Assembly (NCBI GenBank): GCA_021851985.1
Contig: JAJZOS010000004.1
Coordinates: 1 to 20,872, forward strand
Direction: 5' to 3'
DNA: 20,872 bases
Source: Microcaldota archaeon
GTDB taxonomy: Archaea > Micrarchaeota > Micrarchaeia > Micrarchaeales > CABMGC01
Shown here one piece after another: positions 7,639-15,432 of this stretch. The notes beneath the pieces are model-generated. The model did no database searches and was not told the origin of the DNA. It saw only the letters and a program-made list of their open reading frames with translations. A program made the position numbers and the translations under genes. Each line of letters begins with the position of its first letter. Positions within the stretch are counted from its first letter, which is position 1.

Positions 7639-8409
7639 CTATGCCCTTTGCACCGATTCTAATGCGGACTTGCGTGGAAGATATATGACAAAATCTGCAG
7701 ACGGTCTGTATTTAACAGCTACAATTTCAGATGAAGCAACCTCAATCATAAATTCCCTGGCATTTAACCCTGCCTTTACTACAGAATCCATCAGAATTAA
7801 CGGGCCGCTTGATGCGCCTCCTACGAAATTGACTGCTACAGTTTGTATACCGTCCTTAACAAGTCTCTCATTTGTAGTTGGCACACCATAGATAAGCGCT
7901 TCTTTATGCGCATGAAGCTCGCCGATAAGAACTGCAACTTTAACATCGCTTCCCATATCCAGTATTTTTTTAATATTCGAGGTTATATGCGATTCCCTTT
8001 CCTCTGCAGAATGGTTCTTGTACACATTCAAATCTACAGCAAAAATTTTGATTCCTTCTGAAACTAGCGTCCGTATTGCCCTTTCATATGTTGGGCCTTT
8101 TCCAGGACCAAGATCAATGCCTGACAGATCCACATCTCTTCCATCATTAAGCTTTCTAAGCGCCCAATTTGTAGAAGGCCTGGCTTCTATTGCGTAATGG
8201 GTTACACCTGCAGCCTTAAGTTGTACCGAATGGTTTGTAATATGCTCCCTTATTTTATAATTATAATGTTGCTCTCCGATAAAAAGAACCCTGCTGTCTC
8301 CCACTATTTTCTTGTAATCTACATCTTGATGGATTCTCTTCAGTTCAATAATTGCCCTTTCAGAGTCAGTAGGTAAATCATATTTATTTTTAGCATTATT
8401 TATTTTCAT
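7639..8409 (-). CDS. Tiki/TraB/ChaN-like superfamily protein
   Basis: 256 residues, with no signal peptide or membrane helix, so probably cytoplasmic. An early strand carries GEQH (45-48), followed by a helix and AIEARP, and a later strand carries IGELHAHK (162-169). Paired GE.H motifs at these places are the hallmark of the superfamily containing Tiki, TraB/PrgY, ChaN and erythromycin esterase. Some members are metal-dependent hydrolases, others bind haem; which applies here cannot be told. The ATG at 8409 is chosen because the box AATTTAAAAT (8431-8440, minus strand) predicts a start site near 8410; an ATG at 8418 would add three residues. It converges with lysS. Confidence 0.55.
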   Translation of the reverse strand: MKINNAKNKYDLPTDSERAIIELKRIHQDVDYKKIVGDSRVLFIGEQHYNYKIREHITNHSVQLKAAGVTHYAIEARPSTNWALRKLNDGRDVDLSGIDLGPGKGPTYERAIRTLVSEGIKIFAVDLNVYKNHSAEERESHITSNIKKILDMGSDVKVAVLIGELHAHKEALIYGVPTTNERLVKDGIQTVAVNFVGGASSGPLILMDSVVKAGLNAREFMIEVASSEIVAVKYRPSADFVIYLPRKSALESVQRA

Positions 8410-8430
8410 AATATACATTATATTGTGGCA

Positions 8431-8440
8431 ATTTTAAATT
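8431..8440 (-). promoter_or_regulatory. TATA box of the Tiki-like gene
   Basis: AATTTAAAAT read on the minus strand lies about 26 nt ahead of the ATG at 8409, the geometry of a leaderless archaeal transcript. Confidence 0.45.
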
Positions 8441-8496
8441 GTTTTCTACAAAAAGCATTGCGTGACGGATTGCACGCGTAATTTTGGGAAATGGCA

Positions 8497-8568
8497 AGCC
8501 TCCGGCGAGGATTGAACTCGCGACCTTGTGCTTACCATGCACACGCTCTACCACTGAGCTACAGAGGC
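8497..8568 (-). tRNA. tRNA-Thr (anticodon GGT)
   Basis: Complete 72-nt cloverleaf on the minus strand. The acceptor GCCTCTG pairs with CGGAGGC (one T-G pair), with discriminator T, as is usual for archaeal threonine tRNA. The anticodon stem TGTGC/GCACA encloses loop ATGGTAA, giving anticodon GGT. The T loop is TTCAATC. There is no intron and no encoded CCA. It begins 8 nt after the stop of the protein gene at 8577-9269, so it may be processed from the same transcript. Confidence 0.95.
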
Positions 8569-8576
8569 ATATCTTG

Positions 8577-9269
8577 TCATAATCCAATATTAATTCCTCC
8601 TCCGCCGAATCCAGGATTATTGCCTCCGAATCCGGGTGCATTTCCCAATCTAAATCCCCCTTGCCCTCCTTGTACAATGCTGGACGTGTAAAGATGCTCT
8701 ACTGCTATTGCAAACTCTATGAGCAAAAGAGTTGGAGTTGTCTTGTCTTGTATCGAAAGCACAAAAATTGCGTAATTTGGATTAGGAGTAAACCTGATAG
8801 ATGTGCTTTGCTGAAAGCCAACCTGCGCAATTGTCTTTGAACCATCCATGCTTACAATGTTGCTTATAGTGTTAGGTTGTTCTTTTTTGATAAGAGAGGT
8901 AAATAGCTGCATAAGCGGCGCCGTAAGGGTAAGTGTGGCTATTTTGTTTTTGTCCGCATCTTCAAGAAGAAATGTCTGTGCTCCTGCAATAACATTTCCG
9001 GCTATGTTTATCTCCTTTGAAACATAGCCAATCACTTTCTTGTTATCATCATACAGCTCATATGTCGGAGTTATTGCCACATACTTTCTGTGTATTTCAC
9101 CAACGATTTTTTTGGAAGGATCAGTAAGGGTATACGCTTCTCCTATAAATTTTTTCTTCACTTCTATGAGTTTTGTGCCATCTTTATCATAACAATCATA
9201 TGCAACGTTCAAGGAAAAGGTATTTGGCCTCCCTATTACATATGAGTCTAAACCAAATATGTCCGACAT
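8577..9269 (-). CDS. LURP-one/scramblase-like (tubby-type fold) protein with Gly-rich tail
   Basis: 230 residues. Residues 15-195 are almost all short beta strands with turns of the type YDCYDKDG and YELYDDNKKVIGYVSK, the repeat pattern of LURP-one-related and phospholipid-scramblase proteins (tubby C-terminal fold). A hydrophobic helix (about 180-193) follows, as in that fold. Residues 201-230 form a glycine-rich tail with two PGFGG units. Family members bind lipid or act at membranes; the role here is unknown. TTTATATA (9292-9299, minus strand) is about 26 nt ahead of the ATG at 9269, so the transcript should be leaderless. tRNA-Thr follows 8 nt after the stop. Confidence 0.62.
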   Translation of the reverse strand: MSDIFGLDSYVIGRPNTFSLNVAYDCYDKDGTKLIEVKKKFIGEAYTLTDPSKKIVGEIHRKYVAITPTYELYDDNKKVIGYVSKEINIAGNVIAGAQTFLLEDADKNKIATLTLTAPLMQLFTSLIKKEQPNTISNIVSMDGSKTIAQVGFQQSTSIRFTPNPNYAIFVLSIQDKTTPTLLLIEFAIAVEHLYTSSIVQGGQGGFRLGNAPGFGGNNPGFGGGGINIGL

Positions 9270-9291
9270 ACACGAAATATGCTGTAATATA

Positions 9292-9299
9292 TTTATATA
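9292..9299 (-). promoter_or_regulatory. TATA box of the LURP-one-like gene
   Basis: TATATAAA on the minus strand, centred near 9296. The predicted start site is near 9270, directly at the ATG. The divergent lemA probably uses the separate TTATAATTA near 9319-9327. Confidence 0.6.
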
Positions 9300-9342
9300 C
9301 TTTGCTTTTGTAAATCTGGTTATAATTAAAATGCGTGTTTAA

Positions 9343-9954
9343 ATGTTGCTTCTTTACATACTTGGAGGAATAGTAGTACTGCTTCTTATCATAGTTGTTG
9401 CACTATACAACGGTTTTGTATCCAAAAGAAACAGGGTGCAGGATGCATGGGCACAGATAGACGTACAGTTGAAGAGGAGGTATGACCTCATACCTAATTT
9501 ACTCAATACTGTGAAGGGATATGCAAAGTATGAAAGGAGCGTGCTTACGCAGGTAACGCAGCTCAGGAGTTCTCTTGTAACTGGATCAGTTCAGGATAAG
9601 GCGCAGGCAAATAATATGCTAAGCCAGGCGCTTAAGAGCATATTCGCAGTAGCAGAAAACTACCCAGACCTTAAGGCGTCGCAGAACTTCATGCAGCTGC
9701 AGCAGGCGCTTGAGGATACCGAAGACAAGATAGCATTTGTGAGGACTTCATACAATGATTATGTAATGGATTTCAACAATGCAATACAGGAATTCCCCGG
9801 AAACGTGTTTGCCGGAATGTTTGGATTCAAGAGGCAGGATTTCTTCCAGGCGCCTGAGGAAGCAAAGGAGCCGGTAAACGTAGATTTCAGCGACTTAAAT
9901 CCACAGGATTCGTCATCCGCGAAACCCACAAAAGCAGCGGGAAAGAAAAGTTAA
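9343..9954 (+). CDS. lemA: LemA family protein
   Basis: 203 residues. An N-terminal membrane helix (about 2-22) is followed by the strongly conserved start of the LemA four-helix bundle: RNRVQDAWAQIDVQLKRR, then YDLIPNLLNTVKGYAKYE. The bundle runs to about residue 175, and the C-terminal tail is polar and Lys/Ser/Pro-rich. LemA proteins are membrane-anchored; their biochemical role is not settled, but they commonly neighbour the protease HtpX, as here, where htpX starts 3 nt after the stop. This pairing supports a joint role in membrane protein quality control. The ATG at 9343 is the first in frame and gives the expected short N-terminus. Confidence 0.93.
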   Translation: MLLLYILGGIVVLLLIIVVALYNGFVSKRNRVQDAWAQIDVQLKRRYDLIPNLLNTVKGYAKYERSVLTQVTQLRSSLVTGSVQDKAQANNMLSQALKSIFAVAENYPDLKASQNFMQLQQALEDTEDKIAFVRTSYNDYVMDFNNAIQEFPGNVFAGMFGFKRQDFFQAPEEAKEPVNVDFSDLNPQDSSSAKPTKAAGKKS

Positions 9955-9957
9955 AGT

Positions 9958-10863
9958 GTGTCTAAAATGACAAGCTTCTTCGATGAGATAGCAAGAAACA
10001 GGCTTAAATCAGTACTTTTAATGTGCCTGTTTTCTGGAATATTCTTCCTGATAGTTTACGCTTTCGTGGAATACTTCGGTGGCGGTATTTTTGGATTGGC
10101 CATAGGAGCAGTTATAATAATAGCATATGCAGCATTCTCGCTCCTTGCAGGGCATAAGCTTGTTCTCAAGGTTTCCGGAGCAAAAGAGGCTGACAGAAGC
10201 AAGTATCCTGTATTGTACGATGCGGTTGAGGGGCTTGCGGCAGCATCGCAGGTACCTATGCCTAAAGTGTACATAATAGACGATCCCAATCCAAACGCGT
10301 TTGCTACAGGGCCTAACAAGAAGCATGCCTATGTCGCAGTGACTACTGGCCTGCTTGCAATGATGAACAAGAGTGAACTTCAGGGAGTAATTGCACATGA
10401 GATGTCGCACATCTACAACAATGACATACAGTTCATGATGATTGCCGTGGTCTTTGCCGGTGCAATAGGGCTTCTTGCAGCAATAATAAGAAATTCGCTG
10501 TTTTTCGGGTTCGGTGGAAGGAGAAGTAACGGCGGTGGATACATTCTAATCGTGGCGCTTATACTGAGCATTGTTGCGCCTATAGTCGCATTTCTGATCA
10601 GGCTTGCAATATCTAGGAGGAGGGAGTATATGGCCGATGCAAACGGCGGCAGGATTACAAGGGATCCCGGTTCACTTGCAAGTGCGCTCATGAAGATAAA
10701 GGACTATACCTCAAAACCCAATGCTGCTCCCGTAAAGCATGCCAACGATGTTACAGCTTCACTCTATTTTTCAAGTCCGTTGAGTGTGGCATCCATATCA
10801 AATCTGTTCTCAACTCATCCACCTATAGACGAAAGGATAAAGAAGCTGAAGCAGATGTACTGA
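9958..10863 (+). CDS. htpX: Membrane zinc metalloprotease HtpX (M48B)
   Basis: 301 residues, typical length. Two N-terminal membrane helices (about 16-36 and 44-64) precede the protease domain. The zinc motif HEMSH is at 147-151 and the third ligand is E223 in RRREYMADANG; two further membrane helices (about 160-177 and 195-218) lie between them. HtpX degrades misfolded membrane proteins from the cytoplasmic side. The motif FATGPNKKHAYVAVTTGLL is characteristic of the family. The start is GTG at 9958 (3 nt after lemA) or the in-frame ATG at 9967. The gene converges with the minus-strand gene ending at 10882. Confidence 0.95.
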   Translation: MSKMTSFFDEIARNRLKSVLLMCLFSGIFFLIVYAFVEYFGGGIFGLAIGAVIIIAYAAFSLLAGHKLVLKVSGAKEADRSKYPVLYDAVEGLAAASQVPMPKVYIIDDPNPNAFATGPNKKHAYVAVTTGLLAMMNKSELQGVIAHEMSHIYNNDIQFMMIAVVFAGAIGLLAAIIRNSLFFGFGGRRSNGGGYILIVALILSIVAPIVAFLIRLAISRRREYMADANGGRITRDPGSLASALMKIKDYTSKPNAAPVKHANDVTASLYFSSPLSVASISNLFSTHPPIDERIKKLKQMY

Positions 10864-10881
10864 AGCCTTTTGCAGTCTTGT

Positions 10882-11403
10882 TCACTTTCCGTGATCTAGT
10901 CCGCCCAGATCGACTACTATAGACGCACTCCCGGTAAGACCAGAGTTGTCTGTAGCATTGACAGTTATTATGTAAAGTTTCTGCGGGCCTGTTGCATTCC
11001 AGACATATTCAAAAGGGGGCGAGTTGACAGTGGCGTACAGCGAATTTCCTATGAAGAACTGTACATCCTTTATCCCAACATTGTCACTAATATTTGCAAT
11101 TATGTCCACAGGACCATTTACAGTTGATACGTTTTTAGGAGAGCTTATTGCAACTTTTGGAGCAATAGCAACCAATGTAGTAGTTGCAATAGAGGATGTA
11201 GTTGGCGTTTTAGGTAAAATTGAGGCAATAGTAGTGTAATTAGACGTTGGTTGAGGCAAAGCCAAACTATTCCAATGCAAGAAAAAAACGTAATAAATTA
11301 CGATTGCGGCCAATATTACGATTATGAATATCGCTATTTCTTCAACGATTGATTTTTTGGAACTGGCATTTGTGGCGTTTGTCTTTCTATTGTCATTTCC
11401 CAT
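10882..11403 (-). CDS. Membrane-anchored surface protein with an Ig-like domain
   Basis: 173 residues. A 20-residue polar N-terminus is followed by one membrane helix (about 22-42), then a Thr/Ser/Pro-rich linker (50-82) and a beta-rich domain (about 85-165). That domain has the pattern ISSPKN...VNGPVDI..NISDNVGIKDVQFFIGN and a closing NATDNSGLTGSASIVV strand pair, which is the bacterial-type Ig-like (Big) fold seen in adhesins. The topology should place the Ig domain outside. Many N-x-S/T sequons suggest glycosylation. TTTTAAAATATAT (11421-11433, minus strand) is about 25 nt before the ATG, so it has its own leaderless promoter although it lies just after the secretion-like operon. Function is inferred only: adhesion or envelope contact. 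Confidence 0.6.
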   Translation of the reverse strand: MGNDNRKTNATNASSKKSIVEEIAIFIIVILAAIVIYYVFFLHWNSLALPQPTSNYTTIASILPKTPTTSSIATTTLVAIAPKVAISSPKNVSTVNGPVDIIANISDNVGIKDVQFFIGNSLYATVNSPPFEYVWNATGPQKLYIITVNATDNSGLTGSASIVVDLGGLDHGK

Positions 11404-11420
11404 AATAAATATAGGCTATC

Positions 11421-11433
11421 ATATATTTTAAAA
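11421..11433 (-). promoter_or_regulatory. TATA box of the Ig-like surface protein gene
   Basis: TTTTAAAATATAT on the minus strand is centred about 25 nt upstream of the ATG at 11403. It separates this gene from the operon that ends at 11501. Confidence 0.5.
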
Positions 11434-11500
11434 TTTATGTGCAAGCGCATTGACAAATTAAAATGCAACGAATTTTATTAGTTGGTAGATACAGCAATTA

Positions 11501-11929
11501 TCAGGACACCATCATGAGACTGTTATCAAGTATGCATGCAATAATGATCCCGGACGCTGTTCCTGCATCATGCATTTTCCTGACAACCGAACCATATTCA
11601 TTACTAACAACGCGTATATTTCCTCTTGATTTCAGCGCTTTACTTATTTCCCCGATATTATGATGGCATATTATCCCTGATTCAGAGCAAGAACGTGCTA
11701 GTTCAGATTCTTCGTAGGCATTTATGCCCTCAACGGTGAGTATGTCTCGCAGATTCACGTTTCCATCCTTAATTTTATCATGAATCATCATATCCAGATT
11801 ATTTGGGATCTGTGGGATGTACAACGATATGCGCAATCTGTAAGTGGCTGCATATCTAATCACAAAAATAAATATTATGCCTATTAATATTTCCCATGAA
11901 TTGCCGATCATAGAATATATCGTATTCAT
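11501..11929 (-). CDS. Unrecognised single-pass membrane protein, last gene of the type IV-like operon
   Basis: 142 residues. One membrane helix near the N-terminus (about 10-27) is followed by a basic segment and a soluble domain of about 100 residues with alternating short helices and strands. Notable segments are VNLRDILTVEGINAYEESEL, ICHHNIGEI and IRVVSNEYGS. I do not recognise the family. The positive residues just after the helix (RYAATYRLR) suggest a cytoplasmic C-terminal domain. Its ATG overlaps the TGA of the preceding HTH gene by 4 nt, so the two are translationally coupled and it belongs to the operon. It could be a membrane tether for the HTH protein or the ATPase; this is inference only. 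Confidence 0.6.
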   Translation of the reverse strand: MNTIYSMIGNSWEILIGIIFIFVIRYAATYRLRISLYIPQIPNNLDMMIHDKIKDGNVNLRDILTVEGINAYEESELARSCSESGIICHHNIGEISKALKSRGNIRVVSNEYGSVVRKMHDAGTASGIIIACILDNSLMMVS

Positions 11930-12591
11930 ATACGCATCACTTCAAAATTTCCGTTTGAACTCTTTATGAAGCGATATCCGTTTGATTTCATGTAGGCAAC
12001 GGCGTTTGACACCGACTCTCTGCTTACCCCAAATTCGACTGATAGCGAATCCAGATTAATAATGCCCTGTTTTTGCGCAATTAGCCTCGATATTGCCATA
12101 ATCAGTTCAGAATCAATGTTTTTCAACCTCCTTTCAATCTGCATGTTCTCCTTCAGGAGCTCAACTATTCTCCTTGAAAGTATGATATTTGCATTTGTCG
12201 CTTCGATAGAAACGTTTTTTCTTTCAACTTCAGCTATCCTGCCTCTTGAAAGCAGTTGTATCAGGAAGGGCATGAGGCCATTCATGTCAACTTTATAGTC
12301 CTTTGACAGTACAAGTATTATGCTCAATATCCGCAGCATGAATTCGTTTGAGAAATAAAATGGCGAGTCTTTCGAATTAAGAGTGACTGTCAATCTGTTC
12401 TTTTCTATATTGATTATGTAGAACCTGTCCTCCATGCTCCCATTATCTATAATGTAGCTGCACACCGAGCCTTCAGACAATGGCTTTATATTGGGATAGA
12501 ACGAAAGCGTTGACTTGAGTCTGTGCATGTTGGAAATCAATGAAGCTTCCAGCGTTATCCTGCTTGATAAAAAATTATTTTTTGCTTTCAT
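11926..12591 (-). CDS. Helix-turn-helix protein in the type IV-like operon
   Basis: 222 residues if begun at the ATG at 12591, which overlaps the end of the ATPase gene by 17 nt; the frame is open further upstream (to 12660) but that would overlap the ATPase much more. The N-terminal 130 residues are mixed alpha/beta without a recognised motif. A long helical stretch with charged residues follows (around LLKENMQIERRLKNIDSEL), and the C-terminal 55 residues form a helix-turn-helix: GIINLDSLSVEFGVSRESVS, then NAVAYMKSNGYRF. It may regulate the operon or bind the DNA being moved. It is coupled to the downstream membrane protein by a 4-nt overlap. Confidence 0.6.
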   Translation of the reverse strand: MKAKNNFLSSRITLEASLISNMHRLKSTLSFYPNIKPLSEGSVCSYIIDNGSMEDRFYIINIEKNRLTVTLNSKDSPFYFSNEFMLRILSIILVLSKDYKVDMNGLMPFLIQLLSRGRIAEVERKNVSIEATNANIILSRRIVELLKENMQIERRLKNIDSELIMAISRLIAQKQGIINLDSLSVEFGVSRESVSNAVAYMKSNGYRFIKSSNGNFEVMRI

Positions 12592-13687
12592 CAGAATCAA
12601 CATTAAGGGCAATTGAAAATGCGTCTGCGATATCTGATCTTGAGAATCCGAGCCCCTCAATTTCCTTCAGTATTGCAATTCTATCTGCCCCTGTTTCGTA
12701 TATTTTCCGTATAAGCAGGGATAATTCAATCCTGCGAATTGCGCTTGCATAGTTCATTATCTCTGTTTTTTTATTGCCGCACAATTTACCGACCATATGA
12801 TCAAATCCTTCCATATCCATTCTTACCTCCATGCCATTACCTACGCTTATCGCTATATAGTTGCCCTCGTTTATTCCAACGACCTTTTTTATCTGGAACG
12901 CATGCCTTTTCCCGGACTTGCATGACTGTATCAGGAAGCAGCTCCCACGGTCCATGTCCTTTATAATGTTTGTTTCCTCTTCTGAAAGATTGTAGCTCCT
13001 TGACAGCTTTTCGAGGCTCTGTAAATTGGTAGTCTTAAATATGAATATCGTAGCCACATTGGACAGTATGTTTGAATTTGTATCATGCAGCAGCTGCGAA
13101 GAGGTAATAAGGCCAACCCCATATTTCCTGCCCTCCCTTATTATCGTTTCAAGCCCCTTGTTTCTTTCTATAAGCTTCCATGCCTCATCGAGCAGTATGA
13201 ACAGCCTCCTACCTCCCGGCTTCCTGCGCCGCATTGCAGACGCTATAGAATCTAGAGCATCTGACGCCTTGGATACCTTCTCGTTTTCATCCATACCGTC
13301 AAGGCAGATATAGCATACTCCTATGCCGTTTTTTACTGAGTCGTTTATGCCGGTAGCATCCGAAGATATTGCATCCGTTATGCTCCTGTATTCACCAGTA
13401 AAATCTATGATTATTATCCCGCAATCAGAGAATATTGAAGACCTTATCACAATGCTTCTGGCAAAGAAGGTCTTGCCGCTTCCGGTCATTCCGCATATCA
13501 ACACATGCGGATTTATTGCTTCATCGTAGTCTATAAATACCGGCATGGACAAACGCGCGGAAATGCCTGCGAATACGCCTGAATATGAACCAGATTCGGC
13601 TGTTTTTGCGTCCGGCTCAGGAGAACAGGGAAGGCATACAAAACCAGATACAAACTGCGAATTTATAGTTTTGAGGATATTAAACAC
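12575..13687 (-). CDS. VirB4/HerA-type ATPase (C-terminal motor domain as a separate protein)
   Basis: 370 residues. After about 45 residues comes the phrase LSMPVFIDYDEAINPHVLI, then Walker A GMTGSGKT (66-73). It is followed by IIIIDFTGEY (91-100), Walker B LFILLDEAW (162-170; D167, E168) and the downstream REGRKYGVGLITSSQLLHD, typical of VirB4/HerA ATPases with a sensor Gln at 198. These ATPases power type IV secretion, conjugation or DNA import. Classical VirB4 is roughly twice as long with an N-terminal domain; here that part appears to be the preceding gene, overlapping by 8 nt. The C-terminal 55 residues are helical. An alternative is a stand-alone HerA-like translocase, but the neighbours argue for a secretion motor. 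Confidence 0.85.
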   Translation of the reverse strand: MFNILKTINSQFVSGFVCLPCSPEPDAKTAESGSYSGVFAGISARLSMPVFIDYDEAINPHVLICGMTGSGKTFFARSIVIRSSIFSDCGIIIIDFTGEYRSITDAISSDATGINDSVKNGIGVCYICLDGMDENEKVSKASDALDSIASAMRRRKPGGRRLFILLDEAWKLIERNKGLETIIREGRKYGVGLITSSQLLHDTNSNILSNVATIFIFKTTNLQSLEKLSRSYNLSEEETNIIKDMDRGSCFLIQSCKSGKRHAFQIKKVVGINEGNYIAISVGNGMEVRMDMEGFDHMVGKLCGNKKTEIMNYASAIRRIELSLLIRKIYETGADRIAILKEIEGLGFSRSDIADAFSIALNVDSDESKK

Positions 13688-14399
13688 CTGACATCTGCAA
13701 AAGCCTTTCGCCGCTCAGTATCTCGCAGTCAACCCCCAAGGCAGCCGAAAACTTGCTTGAGAGAGATTCTATGTTCTTATAAGAATACAGCTCTGCCTCC
13801 GACCTGTCCACGGAAAAGTATATCGACTTGAGCTTTATTTCGTACTGGAATGATTTTCCTGAAGACGCTAAGCTTTCTATATCGCCATTTATGACTTCCA
13901 GCTGACGTCTTATGCTGTTCACCTTTGCATGCGATTCTGGATTGATCCTTGACAGCGCAATCTCCTTGACCCTTAGTCTGGTCCTTAAATTTTCAAGAAT
14001 TTTGCTTTTGTCAACTTCCATAAGCTCTATTGAAAATTCAAATTGCTCGTTAAGGCTGTTTATCAGGTCATTCAAAGCGTTCCTGTTGAGATTTGGGCTT
14101 ACGGGTTTTACTGTCGCTATCGATATTGACTTGTAGCCGTTGCCTTCGTCCCTTGATATGGAATATGTGTTTGAACTCAGCCGGTAGTTCCCTGAAACCT
14201 CCACTATAGCTGACCTTTTTATGAGCAGATTGTTTACAATTTGTCCCGAATGCAGGAATACCACTGAAGCCAGCAACGCAATTGAAGATAACATAAGCGC
14301 TATTCCGTTTAGCATTGCGATAGATGATATAAACAAAACTGCCGATGTGACATATACCATATAGAAAGCATGCTTCATTCCGCCGCCGTTGTCGTACAT
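13680..14399 (-). CDS. Membrane-hairpin protein resembling VirB3 plus the VirB4 N-terminal domain
   Basis: 239 residues. Two close membrane helices (about 11-29 and 32-50) form a hairpin, followed by about 185 soluble residues. The soluble part begins with a short beta region (VEVSGNYRLSS), then helical segments rich in charged residues (about 100-165, LNDLINSLNEQFEFSIELME onwards), a strand region, and an end reading ALGVDCEILSGERLL. This order resembles the N-terminal domain of VirB4. A preceding two-helix unit is what VirB3 contributes in systems where VirB3 and VirB4 are fused. The match is by pattern, not by clear motif. GGTGTGAT overlapping the upstream stop serves as Shine-Dalgarno. 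The gene lies 3 nt after the CedA/VirB6-like gene and overlaps the ATPase by 8 nt. Confidence 0.6.
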   Translation of the reverse strand: MYDNGGGMKHAFYMVYVTSAVLFISSIAMLNGIALMLSSIALLASVVFLHSGQIVNNLLIKRSAIVEVSGNYRLSSNTYSISRDEGNGYKSISIATVKPVSPNLNRNALNDLINSLNEQFEFSIELMEVDKSKILENLRTRLRVKEIALSRINPESHAKVNSIRRQLEVINGDIESLASSGKSFQYEIKLKSIYFSVDRSEAELYSYKNIESLSSKFSAALGVDCEILSGERLLQMSGV

Positions 14400-14402
14400 A
14401 TA

Positions 14403-15428
14403 TCACACCAGATCAAACATGTTGAAATTTATCTCAGAGCCGAATAACGCAGAAAATTCCTTAACGGATACTGCAGTGAGTGCAATGCTGAATGCTGGAA
14501 GTATGAATGCAGCCATTATGAAATAGGATATGTAATCAAACAGTTGGTTCATCAGGCCGGAAAATGCGGCAACTATGCCCTGCAAAGCCCCCGTTATCCC
14601 CGACAACAGAGTGTTTTCCTGATTCTTTGACGCAGTAGCCGCAGAAATATCATTGTTCAGTGCAGCAGATGCATTAGTAATAGCAACTATGGTTGAATTG
14701 CTTGTGTTTATTGAATATGAATTTATGATTGCGGCGTTTAGGAGATAGGAAAGCGGAAGGATTATGTAAAGCCCTAGGACAGAGCCTATCATGAATCCCC
14801 CAAGCTTCCTGGTAGGGAAGAATGTCCTGAGTATTATGCCGATAGGAAGCAGGACGCTCAGGGAAGAAACAGCTATAGCAGAAAGTACGGATGACTGGAC
14901 AAGAGAGCTTATCGATACCGCAGTGAGCGTTTTTATGAAAAACTGCAGTTGGTTTATTATGGGTATAAGTATGGATGCCGGAGAGAAGGAGATTACCCCT
15001 ATGGATATCGTTGTTGATGATATTACTCCAAGTACGGTATTAAGCCCGAGGAAGCCAATTATCAATGCTGTAGACTGTGAAAGTATTGATGGATGGCTCA
15101 AACCTCCAAAAGTGTACCCGCCTCCGGACAGGTAGCCGTATGCGAAGCATATCGCCGCATTGGATGACAGATAAGCAGGACATTGTGCAGAAGCGCTTGA
15201 AAGAGTTATAGAGCTAATAAGGCTAGGTATTATTCCGAAATTTATGAACAGCGGTATGAATGCGCCTATTATAATGCCGTTTATCGCAGATTGGTAGAGC
15301 TCATCCCTGCCAAAATCCTTTAGATTCTTGTTGTTGCTCGCATAGCCTACGCCTAATGCAATTCCGCCTATACTTATCATTACTGTAAGCACCGCTATTG
15401 CAATTCCAAAGCCGAATGGAAGGGACAT
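14403..15428 (-). CDS. Polytopic membrane protein, CedA/VirB6-like
   Basis: 341 residues with about seven or more hydrophobic segments, roughly at 6-28, 47-75, 118-140, 144-160, 170-200, 212-236 and 305-330. The segment LLPIGIILRTFFPTRKLGGF (about 193-212) is a conserved-looking feature of archaeal membrane proteins that neighbour VirB4-like ATPases. Residues about 236-285 form a polar, Asn/Ser/Thr-rich external loop (several N-x-S/T sites). Such proteins form the inner-membrane channel: VirB6 in type IV secretion, CedA in the crenarchaeal DNA-import system. It lies 4 nt after the pilin-like gene and 3 nt before the next gene, so all three are one transcript. Identity as CedA or VirB6 rests on topology and context. 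Confidence 0.65.
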   Translation of the reverse strand: MSLPFGFGIAIAVLTVMISIGGIALGVGYASNNKNLKDFGRDELYQSAINGIIIGAFIPLFINFGIIPSLISSITLSSASAQCPAYLSSNAAICFAYGYLSGGGYTFGGLSHPSILSQSTALIIGFLGLNTVLGVISSTTISIGVISFSPASILIPIINQLQFFIKTLTAVSISSLVQSSVLSAIAVSSLSVLLPIGIILRTFFPTRKLGGFMIGSVLGLYIILPLSYLLNAAIINSYSINTSNSTIVAITNASAALNNDISAATASKNQENTLLSGITGALQGIVAAFSGLMNQLFDYISYFIMAAFILPAFSIALTAVSVKEFSALFGSEINFNMFDLV

Positions 15429-15432
15429 AAAA

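Noticed and set aside
8396..8691. Open frames on both strands that could be called short proteins
   Set aside because: They run through tRNA-Thr and the edges of the neighbouring genes; codon pattern and composition come from the tRNA.
11463..11663. Plus-strand open frame opposite the end of the operon
   Set aside because: It covers an intergenic strip and the antisense of the 142-residue gene; no promoter geometry or motif supports it.
12592..12660. Upstream extension of the HTH protein
   Set aside because: It would overlap the ATPase gene by 86 nt and adds low-complexity residues; the ATG at 12591 suffices.
13680..13687. Frameshift artefact between the two VirB4-like genes
   Set aside because: Both frames have sensible ends (a stop shortly after the overlap and an ATG within it), the usual form of coupled genes here. 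Kept as a point to verify rather than called a pseudogene.
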